A stretch of 43,123 nucleotides of DNA from an uncultured Gammaproteobacteria bacterium. Its GTDB lineage: Bacteria > Pseudomonadota > Gammaproteobacteria > Arenicellales > JAANXG01. The position numbers and the translations under genes are program-made. Below, piece by piece: positions 7,636 to 15,569 of this stretch (within the stretch, counting starts at the first letter, position 1; each line of letters begins with the position of its first letter). Under the pieces are notes generated by a model, which worked only from the letters and a program-made list of their open reading frames with translations, was not told the DNA's origin and ran no database searches. The DNA lies in contig CALZGZ010000131.1 in assembly GCA_945787105.1 (NCBI GenBank), positions 1 through 43,123 of the forward strand, given 5' to 3'.

Positions 7636-8556
7636 ATGAAAATAGCAGTGATGGGAACGGGTGGTGTGGGCGGATATTTCGGTGGTCGGTTAGCAGCTGC
7701 CAACTTTGATGTTACCTTCATCGCGCGCGGTGAGCATCTCGCGGCGATTTGCCGCGACGGTCTGAAGGTCGAGAGCGAGAACGGGGACCTTCATATCTAT
7801 CCGACCAAGGCTACCGATGTGCCGGCCAATATCGGCCCCGTCGACTATGTGCTGTTCGCGGTCAAGCTGTGGGATACCGCGGCCGCCGCTCATGCCATTG
7901 GTCCGTTGGTCGCCGCTCAGACAGCAGTCATATCGTTGCAAAACGGCGTCGAGGCGGAGAACCAGCTGAGCGAAATTCTGGGACGCGCCCACGTGATGGG
8001 CGGTATCGCACAGATCGCTGCGGTAATCGCCGCTCCAGCCATCATTCGACATACCGGTACGATGGCGAATTTGGTATTTGGTGAACTCAGCGGTGAGCGT
8101 AGCCAACGCGGTGAAAACCTGCTCACCGCGTTTCGAACCGCAGGCATCTATGCAGATCTATCCAATGATATCGAAAAAACTATCTGGCAGAAATTTGTGT
8201 TTCTTGTGAGCTTTAGCGCCCTGACGTCTGTGACGCGTCATAGTATTGGTCCGGTACGCGAAGATCCGCACGCCAGAGAATTGCTCGTTCTTGTAATGAA
8301 GGAAACGGTTGCGGTCGCGCAGGCAAAGGGAATCGATATCGATGATGCATTTGTTGATGAGCGTCTCGCATTAATAAACACGCTACCGGCAAATATGACG
8401 TCGTCGATGCAGCAGGACCTTCAGCGAGGCAATCGACTCGAACTTGACTGGCTTTCGGGAGCCGTGGTGAGGATGGGTCAGGAGCTTGGCGTGGACACGC
8501 CGGCCAATAGGTTTATTTATACTGCGCTCAAGTTGAGTAAAGACGGACCTGATTAG
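7636..8556 (+). CDS. panE: 2-dehydropantoate 2-reductase family protein (ketopantoate reductase)
   Basis: NADPH-dependent reduction of ketopantoate to pantoate in coenzyme A synthesis. The Rossmann motif is at the very start (MGTGGVGGYFGG, GxGxxG type). The N-terminal domain continues through VDYVLFAVKLWDT and VISLQNGVEAE. The C-terminal ApbA domain has EKTIWQKFVFLVSFSALTS with the conserved lysine, and later ANMTSSMQQDL and RLELDWLSGAV. The length of 306 is normal. Bacteria often hold several paralogues of this family with unknown substrates, so the pantothenate role is likely but not certain. It is flanked on both sides by repeat-derived DNA rather than by pan genes. Confidence 0.85.
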   Translation: MKIAVMGTGGVGGYFGGRLAAANFDVTFIARGEHLAAICRDGLKVESENGDLHIYPTKATDVPANIGPVDYVLFAVKLWDTAAAAHAIGPLVAAQTAVISLQNGVEAENQLSEILGRAHVMGGIAQIAAVIAAPAIIRHTGTMANLVFGELSGERSQRGENLLTAFRTAGIYADLSNDIEKTIWQKFVFLVSFSALTSVTRHSIGPVREDPHARELLVLVMKETVAVAQAKGIDIDDAFVDERLALINTLPANMTSSMQQDLQRGNRLELDWLSGAVVRMGQELGVDTPANRFIYTALKLSKDGPD

Positions 8557-8702
8557 TCCAACTGAAGTTTAGCAGTACGGGAAGGTTGACCTCGTTGGAG
8601 GATGGCTTGTAGCGCTAACAAGTTGCCCGAGTGAACTTCACGGTTAGCCGTTGCGAGTTGCAAAGAATCGTTGATTAAATTAAGTTTGCGCGGCACTACT
8701 TC

Positions 8703-9041
8703 TAGCCCGTATATTGCACCAAGGATCCCGGATGATGGCGCGCCGACAAGTCCTACGTGTAATGCCCTGCTGTTCCCCTGCTGTGCGGGGACAAGGCGGG
8801 GACAAGGCGGGACCAGGCGGGGACAAGCCCTCTGCGGTGCGGGGACAGGCGCCGCGCGGGAGCGCAAAGCATAGCCCTAGCTTCGGGTTGAGTGAAGCGC
8901 AAGTGCAGGCGTTCGGGACCATGCCAGCGCCGGCATAGGTGCATATTCGGCCATAAAGTGTCACCCTGAGCATTGATCGATTTCGTCATTTCCAACTTCT
9001 TGTTAGCTCGTTTTTTGCCGCCTTGGTGCAATATACAGCTT
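8703..9041 (+). mobile_element. MITE-like non-autonomous element, copy 1
   Basis: The left end reads AGCCCGTATATTGCACCAAGG (from 8704) and the right end CCTTGGTGCAATATACAGCT (9021-9040). These are inverted repeats with 16 exact bases (GTATATTGCACCAAGG). The inside is GC-rich, holds an 11-bp tandem array and encodes nothing credible. A second copy is at 39196-39581 and a degraded reversed one at 36533-36734. No transposase gene is present, so movement would need an enzyme supplied in trans. No clear target duplication is visible. The right end abuts the ribosome binding site of rfbC. Bases 8557-8702, before the element, show no gene. Confidence 0.8.
8785..8827 (+). repeat. Tandem 11-bp repeat inside MITE copy 1 (four units)
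   Basis: Units GCGGGGACAAG, GCGGGGACAAG, GCGGGACCAG and GCGGGGACAAG, the third shortened by one base. The copy number differs from the arrays at 7539-7571 (three) and 36533-36734 (one). Confidence 0.8.
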
Positions 9042-9055
9042 AAGGAAATTCATTA

Positions 9056-9595
9056 GTGATCGAGGTTGAAGAAACAAAACTAGAGGGAGTCAAAGTCATT
9101 ACACCACCGGTGTTTCGCGATGACCGTGGATTTTTTATGGAGACATTTAACGTCCGCGATGCCGCCGCGGCGAACCTCCCGGAGATCTATGTACAAGATA
9201 ATCACTCGTACTCACAGCACAGTGTATTGAGAGGGCTGCACTATCAATATCCGCAATGGCAGGCCAAGCTCGTGCGTGTGGTCTCTGGTGAAATATTCGA
9301 TGTCGCCGTAGATATCCAGCCGAAATCGCCGACCCGGGGCGAGTGGGTAGCCGTATTGTTATCCGCTGAGAATCGAAAACAGATGTACATACCGGGCGGT
9401 TTTGCACATGGATTTTGTGTAACCAGCAAAGCGGCTGATGTGCTCTACAAAGTCACCTCCCTGTATACACCGGACCAGGATCACTGCATCGTTTGGAACG
9501 ACCCAGACATTGCTATCCAATGGCCGGTCACGCGTCCCATTGTGTCTTCGAAGGATGCGCGTGGAATGCGCTTTAAAGACCTGGAAATCTACTGA
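9056..9595 (+). CDS. rfbC: dTDP-4-dehydrorhamnose 3,5-epimerase
   Basis: Epimerises dTDP-4-keto-6-deoxyglucose at C3 and C5 on the way to dTDP-L-rhamnose for O-antigen or other surface glycans. 179 residues, normal for RmlC. Signatures: FRDDRGFFMETFN, QDNHSYSQHSVLRGLHYQ (with the catalytic His), GEIFDVAVDI, and YIPGGFAHGFCV. It starts at GTG 9056 with AAGGAAA 7 bases upstream. It is followed 22 bases later by rfbD; rfbA and rfbB are not in the window. The MITE directly upstream means that its promoter must lie in or before that element. Confidence 0.93.
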   Translation: MIEVEETKLEGVKVITPPVFRDDRGFFMETFNVRDAAAANLPEIYVQDNHSYSQHSVLRGLHYQYPQWQAKLVRVVSGEIFDVAVDIQPKSPTRGEWVAVLLSAENRKQMYIPGGFAHGFCVTSKAADVLYKVTSLYTPDQDHCIVWNDPDIAIQWPVTRPIVSSKDARGMRFKDLEIY

Positions 9596-9617
9596 GCATC
9601 ACAACCATAAGATAGCA

Positions 9618-10490
9618 ATGAACATCTTATTGTTCGGCAAAACGGGTCAAGTCGGCTCAGGTTTGGCACGCCACCTCAGGGATTGTGGTGAAATCGTCGC
9701 TCCGGACCGCGCTGATGTGGACCTAAGCGATTGGGTTCGGCTGGAACAAGCGATCATTAACCGTCGACCCAACGTGATCGTGAACGCGGCGGCGTACACG
9801 GCGGTGGATCAGGCGGAATCCGACCCGCTTACCGCCGAGCTGGTAAATGCCAAGGCTCCAGGGGTGATGGCGAAGTCTGCGAAAAAGGTTGGGGCACTAT
9901 TGGTTCACTATTCAACTGACTACGTTTTTTCCGGGAATTCTGCGCAGCCCTACAAAGAAGATAGCCAGGTTGATCCACTGAACGTGTATGGTCGGACCAA
10001 GCTGGAAGGGGAGCGAGCTATTGCGGAGCAGACCGACAATTACCTTATTTTTCGAACCAGCTGGGTGTACTCCCACCATGGTGGTAACTTTTTGAGCACG
10101 ATGCTGAAACTCGCGAGGGAACGTGAGGAATTAAAGGTTGTTAATGATCAACACGGCACACCAACTTACTCGAATTTGATTGCTGCGGCCACTGCAAAAA
10201 TTCTGTCACTCGTTAGCAACCAACGGCCCGGTGACTACTCGGGCATATATCATATGACGTGCACTGGAATGACCACTTGGTATGATTTTGCCAAAGCTAT
10301 TTTCGAACGCACTGGCAGCGCTTCGGTTTGCGTCATCCCAATACCCAGCAGTGAGTACCCCACACCGGCGCAACGACCGAAGAATTCAGCTCTCGACACT
10401 AGTAAATTGGCGCGACGTTTTGGCGTGCAATTGCCCGATTGGCATGTCGGTTTAGATCAATGCTTGATGGACGCACGTCTTGCAAGCTAG
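9618..10490 (+). CDS. rfbD: dTDP-4-dehydrorhamnose reductase
   Basis: Last step to dTDP-L-rhamnose, an NAD(P)H-dependent SDR. It begins MNILLFGKTGQVGSGL (GxxGxxG nucleotide motif). It has NAAAYTAVDQAE, the STDYVFSG segment and the catalytic YGRTK (YxxxK). The C-terminus has GIYHMTCTG and RPKNSALDTSKL, typical of RmlD. I chose ATG 9618 because the nucleotide-binding fold begins there; the frame upstream lies within rfbC. The product is 290 aa. Its end overlaps the yoaA start by 11 bases. Confidence 0.93.
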   Translation: MNILLFGKTGQVGSGLARHLRDCGEIVAPDRADVDLSDWVRLEQAIINRRPNVIVNAAAYTAVDQAESDPLTAELVNAKAPGVMAKSAKKVGALLVHYSTDYVFSGNSAQPYKEDSQVDPLNVYGRTKLEGERAIAEQTDNYLIFRTSWVYSHHGGNFLSTMLKLAREREELKVVNDQHGTPTYSNLIAAATAKILSLVSNQRPGDYSGIYHMTCTGMTTWYDFAKAIFERTGSASVCVIPIPSSEYPTPAQRPKNSALDTSKLARRFGVQLPDWHVGLDQCLMDARLAS

Positions 10491-12396
10491 CGCGGAGATC
10501 TTGGGACCCAGCGGTCCTTTGCATGGATTTCTATCCGGGTTTTCGCCACGTGCAGCGCAACAGGAGATGGCGCAACGGGTTGAGGAGACAATCAAACACA
10601 ATGGGACGCTGATTGCGGAAAGCGGGCCTGGTACCGGCAAGACGCTCGCCTATCTGGTGCCGGCGCTTTTATCAGGCAAGAAGGTCCTGATCTCCACTGG
10701 TACGAAGCATCTCCAGGACCAACTGTACTATCGAGACATTCCGTTGATTCGAGAAGCACTCGCTACCCCTTCGGTAGTTGCGTTGCTTAAAGGACGCGCT
10801 AACTATCTATGTCGCGAGCGTCATGAGCGAACGCGTTTATTGGAGAAGAACCTCACGTCGACGCATAGTGAACAACTGACACGAATTAATGCCTGGGCAT
10901 CCGCTACATCCACCGGTGAGATCGCTGAGGCGACGAACATTCCTGAAGATGCCTCGATATGGCCTATGGTGACATCTACGAATGACAGTTGCTTGGGGGC
11001 GAAATGTGAGTGGTTCGATCAATGCTACGTCAACCGGGCGCGCAAGGCCGCGCTTATGGCCGATGTGTTGGTGATCAACCATCATCTATTTTTCGCGGAC
11101 CTTGCATTACGCGAGGACGGTTTTGGGAAATTATTGCCGGGTGTTGAGTGCGTGATCTTCGATGAAGCCCATCAACTGCCTGCGGTGGCGTCGAATTTCT
11201 TGGGAAACTCTATCAGCGGCAACCAATTGTTAGAATTGTGTCGGGATGTGCGCGCTGAGGAGGAGCGAGAGAAAAGTCAGATTCAGTTATTGGAGTCCAG
11301 ACTGCACAATTTAGAACGCCATACGCTAGAAATACGGCGTGTTCTCGATGGATCCGGAAAGCGTGTGGAATGGTATGAATTGTGTCAGCGATCTGGTGTT
11401 CAATCGATGTTGACCAAGATCTTGGCGGCAATGGAGGATCTCAATGCGGTACTGCGCGAGGCAGCGGTCGCGGGTGAGGGGCTCACGCGGTGTTGGAGTC
11501 GCGGTGTAGAGCTTCACGATCGATTGTCCGAGTTAACCGAGGATCCTCATGGCGGGAATAGTATTCGATGGGCGGAAACGACAGCCCGCACGTTTCGTAT
11601 TCAGGAAACTCCTGTTGACATTGGTCAGACACTGCGCTCATGTCTGCACGATCCTGCAAGATCGTGGATATTTACGTCCGCGACGTTGTCGATCGCTGGA
11701 GACTTTAGTCATTATCAACGTCAAATCGGGGTCGACGACGTCGATGCCCTACTATGGGACAGTCCCTTCGATTATGAAAAACAGGCGCTGTTGTTTGTCC
11801 CTGAGGGACTGCCAGATCCGCGTCATCCGGCGTTTACACGGTCCATGATGGATTGCGCCGAGCCAGTACTGGAAGCCAGCGAAGGCCGGGCCTTCGTGTT
11901 GTTTACGAGCTATCGGGCTATGCACGAGGCTGCTGAAATCTTAAGCAGGCGTGACGATTTTGAGATCTTGGTTCAGGGCACGATGCCTAAGAGCAAACTA
12001 CTGGATCGGTTCCGCAAAAAAGACCGAGCGCTGCTGTTGGGCACCTCGAGTTTTTGGGAGGGGGTTGACGTTCGCGGCGATGCGTTGGCATGCGTCATTA
12101 TTGACAAACTTCCTTTTGAATCGCCTGACGATCCGGTTCTACGTGCTCGTTTGCGAGCCATCGAGGAGGCCGGGGGCAATCCATTTCTGGATTACCAACT
12201 TCCCAATGCGGTGCTTACGTTGCGGCAGGGAATCGGCAGACTGATCCGCGATGTGACGGATAGTGGCATCTTGATGCTTTGCGATCCTCGCTTATTTTCC
12301 AAAAGTTACGGAAGACTGTTTCTACGCAGTCTGCCGCCTATTCCGATTACCCGGGATCTACAATCGGTGGAAGAGTTTCTTCAGGACGCCGCGTGA
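10480..12396 (+). CDS. yoaA: ATP-dependent DNA helicase of the DinG/XPD family (YoaA)
   Basis: Superfamily 2 iron-sulfur helicase; in E. coli, YoaA works with HolC at stalled replication forks (established). 638 residues. Walker A SGPGTGKT at 48-55, four cysteines for a 4Fe-4S cluster (NYLC, then SCLGAKCEWFDQC), Walker B VIFDEAHQL, and late motifs RQGIGRLIR. It starts at TTG 10480, which overlaps rfbD by 11 bases. The residues after it already match the family (GFSPRAAQQEMA), and the next ATG (10567) would remove them. No strong Shine-Dalgarno is seen, so translation may be coupled to rfbD. tsaB follows with a TGATG overlap. Confidence 0.92.
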   Translation: MQASAEILGPSGPLHGFLSGFSPRAAQQEMAQRVEETIKHNGTLIAESGPGTGKTLAYLVPALLSGKKVLISTGTKHLQDQLYYRDIPLIREALATPSVVALLKGRANYLCRERHERTRLLEKNLTSTHSEQLTRINAWASATSTGEIAEATNIPEDASIWPMVTSTNDSCLGAKCEWFDQCYVNRARKAALMADVLVINHHLFFADLALREDGFGKLLPGVECVIFDEAHQLPAVASNFLGNSISGNQLLELCRDVRAEEEREKSQIQLLESRLHNLERHTLEIRRVLDGSGKRVEWYELCQRSGVQSMLTKILAAMEDLNAVLREAAVAGEGLTRCWSRGVELHDRLSELTEDPHGGNSIRWAETTARTFRIQETPVDIGQTLRSCLHDPARSWIFTSATLSIAGDFSHYQRQIGVDDVDALLWDSPFDYEKQALLFVPEGLPDPRHPAFTRSMMDCAEPVLEASEGRAFVLFTSYRAMHEAAEILSRRDDFEILVQGTMPKSKLLDRFRKKDRALLLGTSSFWEGVDVRGDALACVIIDKLPFESPDDPVLRARLRAIEEAGGNPFLDYQLPNAVLTLRQGIGRLIRDVTDSGILMLCDPRLFSKSYGRLFLRSLPPIPITRDLQSVEEFLQDAA

Positions 12397-13106
12397 TGGG
12401 TACGAAATTATTGTCCATCGACACTGCCACCGAGGCGTGCTCTGCAGCATTGTGGGTTGATGGAACGGTGTTTGCGCAACAGGCGCATTTAGCAAATCGG
12501 CATGCCGAGCAGTTATTGCCTATGATCGAAGAAGTTCTAGCGCGGGGCGACATCACACTTAGTCAGCTCGACGCTGTGGCCTGGGGGCGTGGTCCCGGGG
12601 CATTCACCGGCCTGCGAATTGGCGCTGCTATCGCGCAAGGTGTGGCGTTTGGCTGCGATATTCCGGTGATTTCAGTATCTTCACTGCAGGCACTGGCGCA
12701 GCGGCATAAAGTGCCTCAGGTTCTGGTTGCCATCGACGCTCGTATGGGGCAGGTGTATTGGGCTTGTTATCAACGTGATGGCGATCACATGACGATCATA
12801 GGGCACGAGCGGCTCACATCGCCACAGGACATCGTGGCGCCCCAAAAAGATCGTTGGTTGGCGGTGGGCAGTGGATGGGACAGATACAAGGCAGAGATGC
12901 AGGCGGCATTGTCAGGTGTGACCGTACATCATATTGCGGATTGCTATCCGCATGCCAAACAGATTGCCGAGATAGCAGCGTTGGTGTACTCACGGGGAGG
13001 CTCGGTACCAGCAGAACAAGCACAGCCGTGTTATCTGCGTAACCGGGTCGTCGGCGCGCAACCGCGTATGCCAGAAATCGGTGATTTAAATAAGCGGGTT
13101 ACTTAG
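12396..13106 (+). CDS. tsaB: tRNA threonylcarbamoyladenosine biosynthesis protein TsaB
   Basis: Partner of TsaD and TsaE in forming t6A37 on ANN-reading tRNAs. 236 residues from ATG 12396, which overlaps the yoaA stop (TGATG). It begins MGTKLLSIDTATEACSAAL, and has NRHAEQLLPMIEEVL and the signature GRGPGAFTGLRIG. The yoaA-tsaB pairing is common in Gammaproteobacteria. A YciO/TsaC-like protein is encoded at 25634-26275. Confidence 0.95.
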   Translation: MGTKLLSIDTATEACSAALWVDGTVFAQQAHLANRHAEQLLPMIEEVLARGDITLSQLDAVAWGRGPGAFTGLRIGAAIAQGVAFGCDIPVISVSSLQALAQRHKVPQVLVAIDARMGQVYWACYQRDGDHMTIIGHERLTSPQDIVAPQKDRWLAVGSGWDRYKAEMQAALSGVTVHHIADCYPHAKQIAEIAALVYSRGGSVPAEQAQPCYLRNRVVGAQPRMPEIGDLNKRVT

Positions 13107-13113
13107 TGATTGT

Positions 13114-13563
13114 TTAGCAGATAACGTTGAATTTTTTCTGGTCGATTAATCGACCATCGACCAGGACCTGAACCCGCCACTCCCCTACGAACTCGTCCAT
13201 TCCGGCCGATGGATTCATGAATTGAACCAATGCCGCCTCAGCAGGGCGATGCAGTTTCAGCCACACCCAAATACGTTCCTGGTCATGACGCACGACAAAA
13301 GGGTAGCGGGTGTGCTCCCGGTCCTTCCCATGAGGGTCGCGCCATATAGCTTCCAACAGGTGTTGTGATTGCGCTAGTCCGTTGATCTTTATCACCGCGT
13401 ATATGCGATCGCTGCATCCAAACTCGGAATTGGGCTCGTTGGATGGCACGCCGTCCCGGGTGTTTGCGGTAAGAATTATTGAAAAGCTTGCATCTGCATG
13501 GGCCTGGCCAAGACCGCAAAGCGTGAGGATAAGAAACAGCCTAAAAAGTCGCAATGAAAACAA
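13114..13563 (-). CDS. Exported protein of unknown function
   Basis: 149 residues with a clear Sec signal peptide (FSLRLFRLFLILTLCGLGQAHA, cleaved near residue 24). The mature part is a probable beta-sandwich: alternating strands such as FVVRHDQERIWVWLKL and GEWRVQVLVDGRLID. It has two Cys, one near the middle (FGCSDRI) and one as the last residue, which could form a disulfide. No family is recognised. The start is TTG 13563, with GGGA close upstream; TTG 13554 is an alternative. It lies 9 bases after the lipoprotein gene at 13573-14070, so the two probably share a transcript. Confidence 0.6.
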   Translation of the reverse strand: MFSLRLFRLFLILTLCGLGQAHADASFSIILTANTRDGVPSNEPNSEFGCSDRIYAVIKINGLAQSQHLLEAIWRDPHGKDREHTRYPFVVRHDQERIWVWLKLHRPAEAALVQFMNPSAGMDEFVGEWRVQVLVDGRLIDQKKFNVIC

Positions 13564-13572
13564 AATTCCCGT

Positions 13573-14070
13573 TCAGCTACGATTTACCCGAAAGGTTCCG
13601 GAATTTGCTCCCGCCGTGCACACCGCCGGTGCTGGGGGTGTCGTCGTGGGTAATGTTGTTGTGGTCCCGGTGGGCGTCGTTGGTAACGTCCCTCCCGACG
13701 GCGCGGTGCTATTGTACAGACCATTAATCGTAGTATTGGTGGCAGTGGCATCCACCGTCACAAATGCGCCGTTGCCATCACTCCAACTCAATATGACTCT
13801 TGCGCCGGTGATTGAAGACGTGGGGTCTAATATCCCGCCGATCCAGCAATTGGTTTCCGGATCGCTAATATTGATAATTCCGGTTATGAAACCGAAGTCA
13901 TCCTGCGTGATGCTCATGGTCACATTACCGCTGAACCTGGCGGACGGGTCATTCGTGGATACCATCATGCCAGCCCAATTACCGGTTAACAGCGCCAGAA
14001 TGCCGCTGGTCGTGCCACTGCTGCAGCTAACGGTAACAAACAGTGGAAGAATGAGCAGGAGTCGTCTCAT
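13573..14070 (-). CDS. Putative lipoprotein with Thr/Pro-rich C-terminus
   Basis: 165 residues from ATG 14070, chosen because the signal peptide MRRLLLILPLFVTVSC starts there and GGGGA lies about 6 bases upstream; an upstream TTG-type start would add ten polar residues. The lipobox is TVSC, slightly atypical at -3. The mature part has a beta-rich domain (GNWAGMMVSTNDPSARFSG, ISDPETNCWIGGILDP) of a kind often seen in small surface lipoproteins. After it comes a linker rich in Thr, Pro and Gly, then a short end with Cys. Function unknown. First gene of a probable two-gene unit. Confidence 0.65.
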   Translation of the reverse strand: MRRLLLILPLFVTVSCSSGTTSGILALLTGNWAGMMVSTNDPSARFSGNVTMSITQDDFGFITGIINISDPETNCWIGGILDPTSSITGARVILSWSDGNGAFVTVDATATNTTINGLYNSTAPSGGTLPTTPTGTTTTLPTTTPPAPAVCTAGANSGTFRVNRS

Positions 14071-14136
14071 GGTGTTCCCCGTATTTATAAGAAAATTCAA
14101 TTAGTTATTGTAAAAATCGAATCTTATGTCTTATGT

Positions 14137-14142
14137 ATTATA
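14137..14142 (-). promoter_or_regulatory. Candidate -10 box for the lipoprotein pair
   Basis: TATAAT on the minus strand in a markedly AT-rich intergenic stretch (14101-14187), 67 bases before the lipoprotein start. The -35 region is weak. Confidence 0.45.
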
Positions 14143-14187
14143 GATAATTTAGAGCGAATTAAAAGCAAACTGGAAATTGACATCCAT

Positions 14188-15483
14188 TTAAGAGGCGGAC
14201 GCCGATTGCGCGTTGCGTAGGTCCTCGACAATGTCGGCGGGTTGGATTTTTGCCACCGTCACCGCGGTGCCCCGCGTCTGCACGATCTCGATCGGATACC
14301 CGGCCAATCTGATGCTGGTACCGGGCTCGGGAATGTGTTCCAGGTATTCTAAAATCAGCCCGTTTAAGGTCTTGGGACCATCGATCGGTAGTTCCCAATT
14401 CATCTTGCGATTCAAGTCACGAATATTGGCGGTGCCGCGGATCAGGAAGCTGCCGTCCGGTTGCGCGTGAACGTCTTCGGCGAGCCGGGGTGCGTGATCC
14501 GTAAATTCGCCGACAATTTCTTCGAGGATTTCCTCCAACGTAACCAAGCCCTTGATATCTCCATACTCGTCAACGACCAATCCCAAACGGCGTCGCTCTT
14601 CTTGCAGGTTGAGTAACTGCTGCGTCAAAGATGAGCTCTCCGGTACGAAATAGGGTTCACGCATGATCTTCATCATACCTTCACGGTTGAATTCATTGGT
14701 TTGACTCAGATGCAGCACTTTCCTCAGATGCAGTATACCGATTACGTTGTCCAAAGAGCCCTCATAAACCGGGAGGCGGGTATGATGGCTGGTGGCAAGT
14801 TGATTTACGATTGCATCCCAATCGTCATCGATGTCGATAGCTTCGATCTCAGAACGTGGAACCATCACGTCATCTACGCTCATTTTTTCCAGTTCCAAGA
14901 TTTGTAACAACATATTCTGATGGGATTTCTGTATGTATTTCCCGGACTCCAGTACCGCCACCCGCAGCTCGGCGGCGCTAAGCGCGTCCGCGGAGCGTTT
15001 CTTATTACCCACCAGGGGTTTCAATATCCAGCTACTAACCTTATTGACCACCCAAACCACGGGCCGCACCATTTTCTGCAGGGGATACAACACAAATGCC
15101 GCAGGAAAGGCTATCCATTCAGGATGGAATGCAGCCACGGTCTTTGGTGCGACCTCGGCGAATATCAGCACAATGAGAGTGAGGCCGAACGTGACCAGGG
15201 CGATGGGTATGTCGCCAAATAGTCGCAACGCCAAAATCGTCGCGACTGCCGAAGCAGTTAAATTGGCGGCATTATTACCAAGTAAGATGGTTCCCAGTAA
15301 CTGATGGGGGTTTTCCAGCAGTTTTCGCGCGTATTTGGCACCGCGATGGCCGGCTTCTGCAAGATGTTTGAGACGATAGCGGTTGATCGCCATCATCGCT
15401 GTTTCGGACGCCGAGAAGAAAGCCGAGAGTATTATCAAGAAGATAAGCGAGCCGGTCAGCGCGCTTACTGGAATGCCTTCCAA
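14188..15483 (-). CDS. CNNM/CorC (HlyC/CorC) family transporter with CBS domains
   Basis: 431-residue inner-membrane protein. The N-terminal DUF21/CNNM domain has several membrane segments, the SAFFSASETAMMA signature and LGNNAANLTAS. A pair of CBS domains follows (DDVMVPRSEIEAIDID and onward), and last a CorC_HlyC domain (DEYGDIKGLVTLEEILEEI). This family exports Mg2+/Co2+ or controls cation balance. The order with ypjD and divergent ffh matches YfjD-YpjD-ffh in many Gammaproteobacteria, so it is most likely the YfjD orthologue. Confidence 0.9.
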   Translation of the reverse strand: MEGIPVSALTGSLIFLIILSAFFSASETAMMAINRYRLKHLAEAGHRGAKYARKLLENPHQLLGTILLGNNAANLTASAVATILALRLFGDIPIALVTFGLTLIVLIFAEVAPKTVAAFHPEWIAFPAAFVLYPLQKMVRPVVWVVNKVSSWILKPLVGNKKRSADALSAAELRVAVLESGKYIQKSHQNMLLQILELEKMSVDDVMVPRSEIEAIDIDDDWDAIVNQLATSHHTRLPVYEGSLDNVIGILHLRKVLHLSQTNEFNREGMMKIMREPYFVPESSSLTQQLLNLQEERRRLGLVVDEYGDIKGLVTLEEILEEIVGEFTDHAPRLAEDVHAQPDGSFLIRGTANIRDLNRKMNWELPIDGPKTLNGLILEYLEHIPEPGTSIRLAGYPIEIVQTRGTAVTVAKIQPADIVEDLRNAQSASAS

Positions 15484-15569
15484 ACAGGGTTAACCTCGAT
15501 ATCTGGGACGTTCATTCTATAACAAAGGTAGCACCTGGTGGCAACGAACGTATCGCGACCGGGCTGCGA

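Noticed and set aside
8671-9031. Open frames with GDKAGTRRGQ-like repeats
   Set aside because: They translate the 11-bp tandem array of the repeat element and have no start signals or family match.
9438-9617. Longer start for rfbD
   Set aside because: The extension overlaps rfbC; the nucleotide-binding motif begins at ATG 9618.
13382-14104. Plus-strand open frame of 240 codons
   Set aside because: Mirror of the two exported-protein genes on the minus strand, which have signal peptides and Shine-Dalgarno sites.
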